DNA from: Bacillota bacterium
GTDB lineage: Bacteria; Bacillota; Clostridia; Acetivibrionales; DSM-1351
DNA length: 64,000 bases
Assembly: GCA_023390335.1 (NCBI GenBank)
Contig: JAEWCZ010000053.1
Coordinates: 62,001-126,000, forward strand
Direction of reading: 5' to 3'
The position numbers and the translations under genes were made by a program. Positions 36,234-45,652 of this stretch are shown here, piece after piece; the first letter of the stretch is position 1, and each line of letters begins with the position of its first letter. The notes under the pieces are model-generated. The model did not search any database. It was not told the DNA's origin and saw only the letters and a list, made by a program, of their open reading frames with translations.

Positions 36234-38633
36234 GTGGCAACAGGACAATTTCAACAGCAAAGATGGTCATTCGACAGTTACCCTGTGGGAGCGAAGCTTA
36301 GTACTATTGGGCGGTTTGACTATAAAATATATGAAAATGCAGAAAACGGGTATAAGATTTATACTTTTGATATAGAAAGAATTGTTGATGAGGATGGATT
36401 TGAGCATGAGGCTCAGGATCTTATCAGTGTAACTGGCTATTATGAAGTGAATGACCATTGTGCGGTTTTGCCCTGTAAAATAGTCGGAACTGTAGGAATA
36501 TATAAAGGAGAAAAGCAGCTCAAGGCTGATACTGTAGAATTTATTGAACCTGCTACGGATGAAGGAATAATAACTTTTTTGTCGTGCGGAATAATCAAGG
36601 GTGTTGGAGAAAAAACGGCAAGGAATATTGTTGTGGGCTACAAAAGTGGTTCAAGCTTTGTTGAGGGCTTTGGGAGCAACACACTAGAGATTATAAAAAA
36701 CGAACCGCTGTCTCTGGTGAAAATAAAGGGTATATCTGCTGACAAGGCAAGACTTATCCACGATTCCTACATGGAAAATATGGAGTACCAGAACGTAATG
36801 ATTTTTTTTCAAAGATTTGGTGTGTCCTCAGCCAAGGCAATGAAGATATACAACACTTTCAAAGGAACATCAATAGCCATTGCCGAGCAAAATCCATATA
36901 TGTTTACAAATATAAAAGGCTTCGGGTTTAGAACCTGCGATGAAATAGCAAAAAAACTTGGGATAGATCCCCATTCTATATTCAGACTAGAAGCAGCCTT
37001 AAAGAGTGTTCTGGAAACATCAGAAACAGAAGGGCATTGCTACTTATACAGACAACAGCTATTACAGGCAACATCAAAGGCTTTAAGTGATAGTAATGAT
37101 ACAATCAGCGAGGAAGAATTGGAAGAAGCCTACAAGAGAATGATTAAAACAGGACTTCTTGTTAACATAACATACTCGGAAGACGAAATCAGGCAGGAAG
37201 CAGTTTATACAAGGGAAATGTACAAGCTTGAATATGAAACTGCACTTGCCATTAAAAATATAGTAAGGAGCCAGCCTGACGTTAATAACGTAAATGTAAA
37301 CAAGCTGATAGAGGAGTTTGAAGAGCTAAAGGGCTTTGAACTTGAGGCCATGCAAAAAGAAGCAGTAAGAGCTGTTTTTGAAACAAACATGCTGATTCTC
37401 ACCGGTTCTGCAGGTAGCGGGAAAACTACTACTGTAGAATGTATGATATATGTGCTGCAACGAGTGTTTGAAAACCGTGAGGAAATGAGTTTTATGCTGG
37501 CCGCACCTACGGGAAAGGCTGCTAAAAGACTTACAGAGATAACGGGTTTTGAAGCAATGACCATACACCGGCTCCTTCAATTTTCCTACGAAAATAAAGG
37601 GTTTTTTTACAGACAAGGCAATGAACTTCCTTACGACCTTATAGTAATAGATGAAAGCTCTATGCTTAGCATAGACCTGGCCAATGCATTGTTTACGGCA
37701 ATTTCACCTGGGACAACCGTAGTTATGATCGGTGACACACAACAGCTTCCTTCAGTAGGTGCGGGAAATGTGCTTGACGATATGATAAAAAGTGGAATTA
37801 TACCTACAGTCAAGCTTAATGTTATAAAGCGCCAAGCTGACGGGTCCGGTATCATATCAAACGCTAACAGAATTATTAATGGCGAAATGCCAGAAATAAT
37901 CAATCAAAACAAAGATTTCTTCGTAATTGAAGAGGATGACAAATACAGAGTAGTAAAGAAGACTCAGGAAGCACTAAACAGGCTTATGACAGCATATAAC
38001 CATACGATAGATGATATTCAAATAATTTGTCCGCAAAAATCCTCTGAAATTGGAACGTATGAATTAAACAAAGCTATACAGGAGATGGTTAATCCGGCGG
38101 CAGAAGACAAACAGGAAATAAAAAGAGGTAACAGTGTTTTCAGAGAAGGGGACAAGGTAATTCATCTTAGCAATAATTATGAGACTCCCCATTATCAGAA
38201 AGACCCTGAAACAGGAAGGTATTTTGCTGAGGAAAACTGCGGAATCTTTAACGGAGATATTGGAAGGATTATTGAAATATCTAATATTAAAGAATTTGAA
38301 TCAGAGGATGAGGATGATAAAACACCTGAAAAGAAGGTGGCGGTTCAGTATGATGATTTCATAATAATATATCATGTAAATGAACTTGAAGAGATAGATC
38401 TCGCATATTGTCTGACAGTTCATAAAATGCAGGGTTCACAGTGTGAAGCAGCAATTATACTCTGTCATATGAGAAACTATGTTATGCTGAACAGAAATCT
38501 GGGATATACCGCTGTTACAAGAGCCAAAAAAATGGCATGCATAATCGGACAAAAGAAGGCCATAAAAATAATGGTTTCAAATGTTAAAATTAATGAAAGA
38601 AATTCAATGCTGTGCGACCTGTTGAGGATATGA
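36234..38633 (+). CDS. recD2: RecD2-type SF1 helicase (RecD/TraA family)
   Basis: A 5'-3' DNA helicase (799 aa) of the RecD2 class, found in bacteria where it acts without RecBC in repair and replication. The N-terminal part has an OB-like region and helix-hairpin-helix repeats (GIIKGVGEKTARNIV, LVKIKGISADKARLI, NIKGFGFRTCDEIAKKLGI). Helicase motifs follow: Walker A LTGSAGSGKTTT, motif II VIDESSM, motif III MIGDTQQLPSVGAG, and CLTVHKMQGSQ near the C-terminus. I start it at GTG 36234, because GGAGG lies five to seven bases upstream; the ATG at 36177 has no such site. Confidence 0.9.
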   Translation: MATGQFQQQRWSFDSYPVGAKLSTIGRFDYKIYENAENGYKIYTFDIERIVDEDGFEHEAQDLISVTGYYEVNDHCAVLPCKIVGTVGIYKGEKQLKADTVEFIEPATDEGIITFLSCGIIKGVGEKTARNIVVGYKSGSSFVEGFGSNTLEIIKNEPLSLVKIKGISADKARLIHDSYMENMEYQNVMIFFQRFGVSSAKAMKIYNTFKGTSIAIAEQNPYMFTNIKGFGFRTCDEIAKKLGIDPHSIFRLEAALKSVLETSETEGHCYLYRQQLLQATSKALSDSNDTISEEELEEAYKRMIKTGLLVNITYSEDEIRQEAVYTREMYKLEYETALAIKNIVRSQPDVNNVNVNKLIEEFEELKGFELEAMQKEAVRAVFETNMLILTGSAGSGKTTTVECMIYVLQRVFENREEMSFMLAAPTGKAAKRLTEITGFEAMTIHRLLQFSYENKGFFYRQGNELPYDLIVIDESSMLSIDLANALFTAISPGTTVVMIGDTQQLPSVGAGNVLDDMIKSGIIPTVKLNVIKRQADGSGIISNANRIINGEMPEIINQNKDFFVIEEDDKYRVVKKTQEALNRLMTAYNHTIDDIQIICPQKSSEIGTYELNKAIQEMVNPAAEDKQEIKRGNSVFREGDKVIHLSNNYETPHYQKDPETGRYFAEENCGIFNGDIGRIIEISNIKEFESEDEDDKTPEKKVAVQYDDFIIIYHVNELEEIDLAYCLTVHKMQGSQCEAAIILCHMRNYVMLNRNLGYTAVTRAKKMACIIGQKKAIKIMVSNVKINERNSMLCDLLRI

Positions 38634-38736
38634 TTACCCTAAACTGCATAAAGAAATTGGTTTGTTGCACAAAAATGAAAAATGATGTAAAATTAAGATA
38701 TACTGTAATTTTCTATTAAAATAAGGGGAGGAAGCT

Positions 38737-39408
38737 ATTATAGCACTGATTGAATATTTCTTTCCCCCAAGATGTGCATTCTGCAACACTATTTTAAAAG
38801 CAGGAGTGCCGATATATATATGCGAGAAATGTGCCAGGGAGATAGGCTTTTATAAAAATTCAATCGTACCATTAGATCTTCCCGTTGAATTACAAAACTT
38901 TTGTGATGGTATACTCTGTGTTGGTAAATATTCAGAGTCTCTCAAAGAGTCTCTTAGAAAGTTTAAATTCAGCAATAAACCATCATATTACCGGATGTTT
39001 GGAAAACTATTGGCTTTAAAAGTAGAAAATACAGCGCAAATAGCCCATTTTGACATTATTGTTCCCGTTCCATTACATATAAGCAAGCAGAAGCAGAGAG
39101 GCTACAATCAAGCGGAACTGATAGCAGAGCAGGTGGCTAAAGCATTAGAAATAACGTGTGAAAAAAATCTATTAATCAAGAGTTCTGCTACAAAAAGCCA
39201 GAGTATGCTTAAAAAGACCGAACGGATATTAAATCTTGAAGATGCATTTATGGTTGTTAATGAAAAATTAATAGCGAAAAAAAATATATTATTAATTGAT
39301 GATATTGTGACAACAGGGAGTACAGTTAATCAATGTTGTAAGGTACTAAAAAAGGCTGGTGCCGAAAAGGTTATAGCTGGAGTTATTGCAACTACCAGAA
39401 ATTATTGA
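38737..39408 (+). CDS. comF: ComF family protein with non-canonical start
   Basis: ComF-like protein (about 223 aa), linked in Bacillus to DNA uptake. The N-terminal zinc module (PPRCAFCN and ICEKC) and the C-terminal phosphoribosyltransferase loop VLLIDDIVTTGSTV (here ILLIDDIVTTGSTV) are both present. The first canonical start (GTG at 38806) would cut off half the zinc module. An in-frame TAA at 38722-38724 and GGGGAGG at 38725-38731 restrict the start to codons near 38737, where ATT and ATA are the only start-like codons with good spacing. I use ATT. The homology extends to this point. Confidence 0.82.
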   Translation: MIALIEYFFPPRCAFCNTILKAGVPIYICEKCAREIGFYKNSIVPLDLPVELQNFCDGILCVGKYSESLKESLRKFKFSNKPSYYRMFGKLLALKVENTAQIAHFDIIVPVPLHISKQKQRGYNQAELIAEQVAKALEITCEKNLLIKSSATKSQSMLKKTERILNLEDAFMVVNEKLIAKKNILLIDDIVTTGSTVNQCCKVLKKAGAEKVIAGVIATTRNY

Positions 39409-39459
39409 TACTGGGTTTTCAGCTTCAATTTGAGTATAATTGTTTGGGGAGGGATAGAC

Positions 39460-39873
39460 ATGCCTGATTTAAGAAACTGCAGAAGATGTGGCAGAATGTA
39501 TAATTATATTGGCGGGGCACCTATTTGTCAGGACTGTAAGAATGCCGATGAAGAAGTCTTTAAAAAGGTTAAGGATTATTTGTATGATAATCCCGGAGCC
39601 ACACTATCACAGGTAGCTATGGAGGTTAATGTGAGTGTGGAAAAAATAAAGCTGTTTTTGAAAGAAGGACGCTTGGAAATTACTGATGATTCTAACATAA
39701 TTCTTGAGTGTGAAAGATGTGGAAAATCTATAAAGACAGGAAGATTTTGTAGGGAGTGCCAGAATGAAGTTAGTATTGATTTGGAGAGGACAACTAGAAC
39801 AGTTCAGCCGGATACTTCGGAACAATTGAGAGCAAATGGCATTGGAATGAGGTATTTAAACAAAAAAATATAA
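39460..39873 (+). CDS. Flagellar zinc-ribbon protein, YvyF/TIGR03826 type
   Basis: A 137-residue protein known from flagellar operons next to flgM in Firmicutes. The N-terminal zinc ribbon has CRRCGRMY and CQDCK. A middle helix-turn-helix-like segment follows (GATLSQVAMEVNVSVEKIKLFLKEGRLEI), then a second ribbon CERCGKSI with CREC. The start at 39460 has GGGGAGGG upstream; the longer frame adds ten unsupported residues. Role in flagellar gene control is inferred from context. It ends at its own terminator before the flgM promoter. Confidence 0.85.
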   Translation: MPDLRNCRRCGRMYNYIGGAPICQDCKNADEEVFKKVKDYLYDNPGATLSQVAMEVNVSVEKIKLFLKEGRLEITDDSNIILECERCGKSIKTGRFCRECQNEVSIDLERTTRTVQPDTSEQLRANGIGMRYLNKKI

Positions 39874-39884
39874 GAATAGCCTAT

Positions 39885-39912
39885 AACGAGGGTAAATCAA
39901 CCCTCGTTTTTT
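39885..39912 (+). terminator. Terminator between the zinc-ribbon gene and flgM
   Basis: AACGAGGGT (39885-39893) pairs with ACCCTCGTT (39900-39908) and a T tract follows. It separates comF and the zinc-ribbon gene from the sigma-D unit. Confidence 0.85.
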
Positions 39913-39975
39913 ATTGCGTAAAATTGCTAAGAATAATTTAAAAATCAAATTATAGTTATAAATAAAAAGCAATAC

Positions 39976-40002
39976 TAAATAAATTCGATATTCTGTCGAT
40001 AA
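39976..40002 (+). promoter_or_regulatory. Sigma-D (sigma-28) promoter of flgM
   Basis: TAAA (39976-39979), 15 bases, then GTCGATAA (39995-40002) matches the TAAA-N15-GCCGATAT flagellar consensus. It lies about 50 bases upstream of flgM, consistent with FlgM being made under the sigma factor it inhibits. Confidence 0.8.
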
Positions 40003-40053
40003 TAAATATATAGGTTAGATTTTATTGTGCGCTTTAGAAAGTAGGTGTTTTAG

Positions 40054-40341
40054 ATGAAAATTTCAGGTGACGTTTACAATGTTTCAAAGGTATATAATAC
40101 TCAAAACCATGTTGGAGCTGTTAATCAGGTGAACTCTGTTAAACCCAAAAAGGATGTTATATCCATTTCGGATAATGCGAAAGAGCATCAGATTATTTTC
40201 AGGGCCCTCAAAGAGGTTCCTGATGTAAGACAGAACAAGATAGATGAGTTTAAAGAGGTGTACCAATCCGGAACATACAATGTAAGCGGACAAGAAATTG
40301 TAGAAAAGCTTGGAAAAGCTATGATAGACGAGAAGGCATAA
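40054..40341 (+). CDS. flgM: Anti-sigma-28 factor FlgM
   Basis: Small inhibitor (95 aa) that holds sigma-D until the hook-basal body is complete. The C-terminal half carries the FlgM motif (DVRQNKIDEFKEVYQSGTYNVSGQEI in part, then VEKLGKAMIDE). The N-terminal half is polar and probably disordered. It has its own sigma-D promoter and begins the flgM-flgN-flgK-flgL order typical of Gram-positive bacteria. Confidence 0.93.
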   Translation: MKISGDVYNVSKVYNTQNHVGAVNQVNSVKPKKDVISISDNAKEHQIIFRALKEVPDVRQNKIDEFKEVYQSGTYNVSGQEIVEKLGKAMIDEKA

Positions 40342-40387
40342 AGATAGTCTATCAAATGGGAATGCTAACGTTCGGAGGTACTGAAAT

Positions 40388-40888
40388 ATGGATACAGGAT
40401 TAATAACAGAGTTAACGGACATTCTTAACAAGGAGAACGATATTTACGATACGTTTTTAAAACTATCAAATAATAAGAAAGATTTAATTGTAAGCGGTAA
40501 CGTAAGTGAACTTGAGAATATTGTTAAGATTGAACAGGCATTAATTATAAAGATAGCTAAATTGGAAGACCAAAGAGAAAAAATTGTTGAATCCTTGTCC
40601 GCAGTCCTTGGTAAAAAACCAGAAGAAGTAACAATTTCGGAATTAACCTCGTGCTTGGGGCAGACGGAAGCTATGGAGCTAAGAGCATGCCAGGAAAAAA
40701 TACTAAAAAGTATAAACGGTTTGAAAACTAACAATGAGCTAAATGCAAAGCTCATAAAAAATTCTCTTGAGTATATTGACTTTTCTATAAATATGATGAC
40801 CACTATGGGGACGGTTACAAACAGTTATGGTAGTTCAGGAAATGCAGACGAGGTAAAAAAGAGAAATTTATTTGACGTAAAGCTTTAA
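40388..40888 (+). CDS. flgN: Flagellar export chaperone FlgN
   Basis: A helical chaperone (166 aa) that delivers FlgK and FlgL to the export gate. The sequence is nearly all coiled-coil helices (LTDILNKENDIYDTFLKLSNNKK at the start). It lies between flgM and flgK, the conserved place. CGGAGG lies upstream. Sequence conservation in this family is low, so the assignment leans on position. Confidence 0.87.
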   Translation: MDTGLITELTDILNKENDIYDTFLKLSNNKKDLIVSGNVSELENIVKIEQALIIKIAKLEDQREKIVESLSAVLGKKPEEVTISELTSCLGQTEAMELRACQEKILKSINGLKTNNELNAKLIKNSLEYIDFSINMMTTMGTVTNSYGSSGNADEVKKRNLFDVKL

Positions 40889-40921
40889 ACAGAAAGAACA
40901 ATGTTTTAGGGGGACAGCAAA

Positions 40922-43045
40922 ATGGCTGTAGGATTTTCCAGTTATGAGATAGCACGATCCGGGTTGAAGGTTAGTGAGAGAGGATTATTTGTTACAGGAC
41001 ACAACCTTTCAAATGTTCATACACCCGGGTTTACTCGGCAACAGGCAATTATCGAGACAAACCCATATATTACCGAGTACGGCAAAAACGGTAAATTATT
41101 TCAATATGGGTTGGGTGCTGACATTCAGGAGACAAGGCAGATCAGGCATACCTTTCTGGATATAGTATACAGGCAGGAAAACACTACTCAGGGTTACTGG
41201 GATACCAGAAGCAAAGCATTTCAGGATGTAGAAGCCATACTGAATGACCCTATGGGGGATGGCCTTCAGGGAGTCATGAACAAGTTTTGGGACTCTTGGC
41301 AGGAATTGAGTATGGAGCCTGAGAGCCTCACTGCCAGAGCCATGGTAAGACAAAGAGGACAGGAACTGGTATATTACTATAATCATATAGGCAATCAGCT
41401 GGATAAACAGCAAAGTGACCTTAATTCGGAGATACAGGTTCGTGTTAACGAGCTTAATAATATAACAAGTCAGCTGGCAAAGCTGAACACTCAAATTGCA
41501 TCACAGGAAATAAACGGCGATAAGGCCAACGACTACAGAGACCAAAGAAACCTTTTACTTGACAGACTCTCAATATTGTGTGATGCAGAAGTAAACGAGA
41601 TGCAGGACGGGCAGATGGATGTAACCCTGGGGGGGTATTATCTGGTTACCCGTGGACAGTCAAAGAACCTTTATGTTCAGGCAAATGCAGAAGACGGTGA
41701 ATTTTTCTATCCAAAGCTTGAAGGTACTGATATAAAGGTAAACATAAAGAGTGGTATATTAAAAGGGTTAATGGAAGCCAGAGGAGAGGTTCCCGGAATA
41801 AAGGGAAGCACTGAAAATGGAACACCCAACACTAAGGCTGATATAACCTTTGCAATTGATGGTTCAGCCGGAAACGATTTTAGTACCCTAAAAGCATCAT
41901 TATCAACATATGTAGACGAACTGAAAAAATCCGGTCTGGACTATAATATAAGATTTATAACCATGGGAACCACATCCGATGTTTATGAAAAGATATATGA
42001 TAAAAACAATATCGATAGTATGTTAACCGATTGGATGGCGGATGATTTATTAGAAGAAGGTTCAGTAACCGACGGCAGTTTTAAAGGATTGATTGATAAA
42101 CTGACTGACTTGAATAATGCTCCAACCGGATTTAGAGAAGATGCTAAAAAGTATACCTATGTATTTACAAATAAGAGTATAAATGGGGACAGCGGAGCAG
42201 CAGACACATTTATTGGGGATGCTACAAACTATGTGAACAGTCTGAAAGCAATGAATATGATGGTTAATGTAGTAACAGACCCCGCTTATAATACCAACGG
42301 GGTACCTGACGCTGCAAGTAATCCTGAGGCAGGATGGTCAATTATCACATCAGGAACTGGCGGAAGCTTGGTTGATATAAATAGTGATTTGACAGGATAT
42401 ACTAGTATGTTTAAAGGCTGGAACGATAATTTGGTTCAGACAGTTAAAGATGCAATGGGAAATATACCGCCATCATTAAATATAGTATCCGATATAAAAA
42501 TTAAGTTAAATGCAATGCTAAATAGAATGGTTAATGAGATAAACGCTCTGCAGATTTCAGGTATGACCTTGGACGGTAAACCGGGTGTGGCGTTTTTTGA
42601 AGCAATAGACAGTAACTATCCGATGGAGATGGGAAACCTAAAGTTAAGCAGTGCATTACTGAGTGATAGCGGATTAAACAATATAACAGCTTCAGCGACA
42701 ACTGCAAAAGGTGATAATACAATAGCCAGACAGATTGCTAACCTGAGAGATGTTGACATATTGGTAAACAGTACAGGAAAAGTAAGCATTGATGAGTATT
42801 ACAGAAACCTTATTCTTGAACTTGGAAACGGCGGCATGGAGGCCGAAAGAATTGCCACCAGTCAGGCAACGGTGGTAAATGCGGTTGATGCCCAACGTAA
42901 CGCAATTTCAGGAGTGTCTATGGACGAAGAAATGTCAAATATGATGAAGTATAAGTTTGCATACGATGCTTCTTCCAGAGTGCTTAATGTAATGGATTCA
43001 ATGATGGAAACTATCATAACATCCTTAGGTAAGGTTGGAAGATAA
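40922..43045 (+). CDS. flgK: Flagellar hook-associated protein FlgK with inserted vWA-like domain
   Basis: First of two tandem FlgK paralogues (707 aa). FlgK forms the hook-filament junction. The N-terminal rod/hook motif is YEIARSGLKVSERGLFVTGHNLSN, and the C-terminal motif is GVSMDEEMSNMMKYKFAYDASSRVL. It is longer than its neighbour (542 aa) because residues about 304-490 form an insertion resembling a von Willebrand A domain. That insertion begins ADITFAIDGSAGNDFSTLK with a MIDAS-like DGSAG (D313, S315), continues with amphipathic alpha/beta units, and ends GWSIITSGTGGSLVDI. The MIDAS is imperfect, with Gly where the second Ser is expected. The insert sits where FlgK variable domains face outward. 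Confidence 0.88.
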   Translation: MAVGFSSYEIARSGLKVSERGLFVTGHNLSNVHTPGFTRQQAIIETNPYITEYGKNGKLFQYGLGADIQETRQIRHTFLDIVYRQENTTQGYWDTRSKAFQDVEAILNDPMGDGLQGVMNKFWDSWQELSMEPESLTARAMVRQRGQELVYYYNHIGNQLDKQQSDLNSEIQVRVNELNNITSQLAKLNTQIASQEINGDKANDYRDQRNLLLDRLSILCDAEVNEMQDGQMDVTLGGYYLVTRGQSKNLYVQANAEDGEFFYPKLEGTDIKVNIKSGILKGLMEARGEVPGIKGSTENGTPNTKADITFAIDGSAGNDFSTLKASLSTYVDELKKSGLDYNIRFITMGTTSDVYEKIYDKNNIDSMLTDWMADDLLEEGSVTDGSFKGLIDKLTDLNNAPTGFREDAKKYTYVFTNKSINGDSGAADTFIGDATNYVNSLKAMNMMVNVVTDPAYNTNGVPDAASNPEAGWSIITSGTGGSLVDINSDLTGYTSMFKGWNDNLVQTVKDAMGNIPPSLNIVSDIKIKLNAMLNRMVNEINALQISGMTLDGKPGVAFFEAIDSNYPMEMGNLKLSSALLSDSGLNNITASATTAKGDNTIARQIANLRDVDILVNSTGKVSIDEYYRNLILELGNGGMEAERIATSQATVVNAVDAQRNAISGVSMDEEMSNMMKYKFAYDASSRVLNVMDSMMETIITSLGKVGR

Positions 43046-43074
43046 GTATATTATAAAGAAATGGGTGAAATGAA

Positions 43075-44703
43075 ATGCAGCAAAGCTTTTTTGGTTTGAA
43101 TGTCGCACTAAGCGGACTTTACACAGCACAAAGAAATCTGGATGTTGTAGGGCACAACCTTTCAAATGCAACAACACCCGGATACTCCAGACAGCAGTCA
43201 ATACAAAGTGCATCCAATCCTTTGGCGGTTCTGGATGGAACAGGCATGGTGGGTACAGGCTCACAGGCAACTGGTGTACAAAGAATCCGTGATACTTATC
43301 TGGATTTCAAGTATTGGAGCGAAAATGTTGCTAACGGGGAATGGAGCAAGAAGGCCGAGCTCATGGGTGAGATTCAGGTTACCTTTAACGAACCCTCCAA
43401 AAGTGGATTTGTTAAGATAATGGATGGCTTTTTTGATTCGTTACAAGAACTGTCAAAGGACCCTTCAAGCGGGGCTGCACGTGCGTTGGTTGTTCAAAAG
43501 GCTACGACATTGACAAAATATTTTAACAATACAGCCACTCATTTTGAGCAATTTCAAAACGATATAAACGATCAGGTAAAGACTGATGTTGATCAGATTA
43601 ATATAATAGCATCTCAAATTCAGCTTCTAAACAAGCAGATTTATAACTATGAGCTTACAGGCGGTACTGCCAATGATTTAAGGGATTCAAGAACCCTTTT
43701 GGTTGACCAGCTTTCAAAGCTTGCAAATATACAGGCCAAAGAAATTACTTACGGCAAGTTGCCAAATGGAGACGACGATATACATTTCCAGATTACACTG
43801 GGAGGAAAAACGCTGGTAGATCATTTCAGTTCAACTAAACTTACCGTAATTCAGAGAAATACGAAACTTAACGAAGAAGATATAGGAAATCTGTATGATA
43901 TAAAATGGGAAGACGGTAACACCGTAAACATTTCAGGGGGCGAACTCCGGGGATTGCTGGATGTAAGAGACGGTAAGGATGGAATAGATGGTACGCCAAT
44001 TTATAAAGGAGTTCCTTACTATCAGAAAAAGCTGAATGAATTTGTTCAAACTTTTGCGATAGCTTTTAATGAAGGTTATACGAAGAATAATTCGGGTGGT
44101 TATGATGACACCGGTGTTGGACATGTTGACGGGTATGGGTATGATCCAGATTTAACAGATGCACCTCACGAAATAAGGTTTTTCACAATGTTGGGCGTGG
44201 GGGATACACCTATAAGTAGTGCCGATTTAATAGCGGGAGTTACTGTGGGTGAAGCAGATCCCGATTATATAAATCAAGTCGCCAATAAGTATAACCAAAT
44301 AACTGCAAAAAACTTTAGTGTCAGCAGTGACATAATAAATGATGCAAATAATATTGCTACATCTGATGCCGATGGACAAAATGGGAATTCAAATACTCTC
44401 AAAAAATTAATGGGTATCAGAGCAAACCAGAGTCTCTTCAAGGAAGGTGCTCCTGAAGATTTTATGAAGTCATTGGTAGCAGGTATGGGTATAGATGCAC
44501 AGCAAGCGGAGACTTTTGCCAATACACAGGTGGCCTTAGTCAAGCAGGTTGATAACAGAAGGATGTCAGTATCCGGAGTAAATTTAAACGAGGAAATGAC
44601 AAATATGGTTAAATTCCAGCAGTCGTATAACGCGGCAGCTAGAATGATAGTAACTATGGGAGAAATATACGATACACTAATTAACAAGTTAGGAGTGGGC
44701 TAA
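43075..44703 (+). CDS. flgK: Flagellar hook-associated protein FlgK, second copy
   Basis: Second FlgK paralogue (542 aa). It starts QQSFFGLNVALSGLYTAQRNLDVVGHNLSNATTPGYSRQQ in family style and ends with GVNLNEEMTNMVKFQQSYNAAARM, the hook-protein C-terminal helix. It lacks the vWA-like insert of the first copy but has its own central domain of about 180 residues. A spacing of 30 bases from the first copy indicates cotranscription. The two may assemble sequentially at the junction or replace one another. Confidence 0.92.
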   Translation: MQQSFFGLNVALSGLYTAQRNLDVVGHNLSNATTPGYSRQQSIQSASNPLAVLDGTGMVGTGSQATGVQRIRDTYLDFKYWSENVANGEWSKKAELMGEIQVTFNEPSKSGFVKIMDGFFDSLQELSKDPSSGAARALVVQKATTLTKYFNNTATHFEQFQNDINDQVKTDVDQINIIASQIQLLNKQIYNYELTGGTANDLRDSRTLLVDQLSKLANIQAKEITYGKLPNGDDDIHFQITLGGKTLVDHFSSTKLTVIQRNTKLNEEDIGNLYDIKWEDGNTVNISGGELRGLLDVRDGKDGIDGTPIYKGVPYYQKKLNEFVQTFAIAFNEGYTKNNSGGYDDTGVGHVDGYGYDPDLTDAPHEIRFFTMLGVGDTPISSADLIAGVTVGEADPDYINQVANKYNQITAKNFSVSSDIINDANNIATSDADGQNGNSNTLKKLMGIRANQSLFKEGAPEDFMKSLVAGMGIDAQQAETFANTQVALVKQVDNRRMSVSGVNLNEEMTNMVKFQQSYNAAARMIVTMGEIYDTLINKLGVG

Positions 44704-44705
44704 TA

Positions 44706-45614
44706 ATGAGAATAACAAACAATATGTTGATTTCAAATATGTTAACGGCTTTGGGAAATAACGAAAGCCGTATGAGCAAGTATCAGAACCAATTGAATAC
44801 AGGAAAGAAAATCCAGCTCCCCTCCGATGATCCTATTGTTGCCGCAAGAGCGTTAAAATTGAGAACAGATGTCTCAAAGATAGAGCAGTACCAAAAAAAT
44901 CTGGGGGATGCGAAATCCTGGGTAGACGCTACGGATGATACACTAAATCAATTGGGGCTGGTTTTAAAAAGAGCAAGGGAACTAACGGTTCAGGCATCTA
45001 CTGCTACTTATGGATCTGAGGATACACAGAAGATTGCTGAAGAGATAAATCAACTGAGAACACAGGTTATTCAAATATCAAATACCACATATGCTGGACG
45101 CTATATGTTTACAGGATTCAAAACAGATCAAAAATTAATTAAAGATGACGGAACCTATAATAAGGACGTAGATAATAATGAGAATATTCTTTTTGAAATA
45201 GGTGTTGGAGACAATATAAATATAAATGTAACCGGTAGTGCATTATTTAACAACGGAAGTGCGGCAGTAGAAAATCAAGTACCATCTATGATAAAAATGT
45301 TTGATGATGTAATTGGATTTATGAATGCCGGGCAATATGCTCAGACAAGCTCTGCCCTTGATACATTTGATTCCGAAATCAATAATTTATTAAAAATAAG
45401 GGCTGATATTGGAGCAAGGCAGAATAGACTAGACTTAACAGAAGACAGAATGAGCAATGATCTTGTTAATATGACAGACAGAATGAGTAAAAATGAAGAT
45501 GCAGATCCCGCAGAAACGATTATGAATCTAAAAATGGAGGAAAATGTTTATCAGGCTTCATTGGCTGGAGGAGCAAGAATTATACAACAGACACTGGTAG
45601 ATTTCCTAAGGTAA
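44706..45614 (+). CDS. flgL: Flagellar hook-associated protein FlgL
   Basis: HAP3 (302 aa), the second junction protein, between FlgK and flagellin. The N-terminus MRITNNMLISNMLTALGNNESRM and GKKIQLPSDDPIVAARAL match the flagellin-like N domain. The C-terminal region has NVYQASLAGGARIIQQTLVDFL. It starts two bases after the second flgK stop. Confidence 0.94.
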   Translation: MRITNNMLISNMLTALGNNESRMSKYQNQLNTGKKIQLPSDDPIVAARALKLRTDVSKIEQYQKNLGDAKSWVDATDDTLNQLGLVLKRARELTVQASTATYGSEDTQKIAEEINQLRTQVIQISNTTYAGRYMFTGFKTDQKLIKDDGTYNKDVDNNENILFEIGVGDNININVTGSALFNNGSAAVENQVPSMIKMFDDVIGFMNAGQYAQTSSALDTFDSEINNLLKIRADIGARQNRLDLTEDRMSNDLVNMTDRMSKNEDADPAETIMNLKMEENVYQASLAGGARIIQQTLVDFLR

Positions 45615-45652
45615 CTTTAATAAAACAGTAGGATTATAAGGATGTGAGATGT

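Noticed and set aside
38806..38808. GTG as the comF start
   Set aside because: It would remove the PPRCAFCN half of the zinc module that family members keep, and a strong ribosome site lies further upstream.
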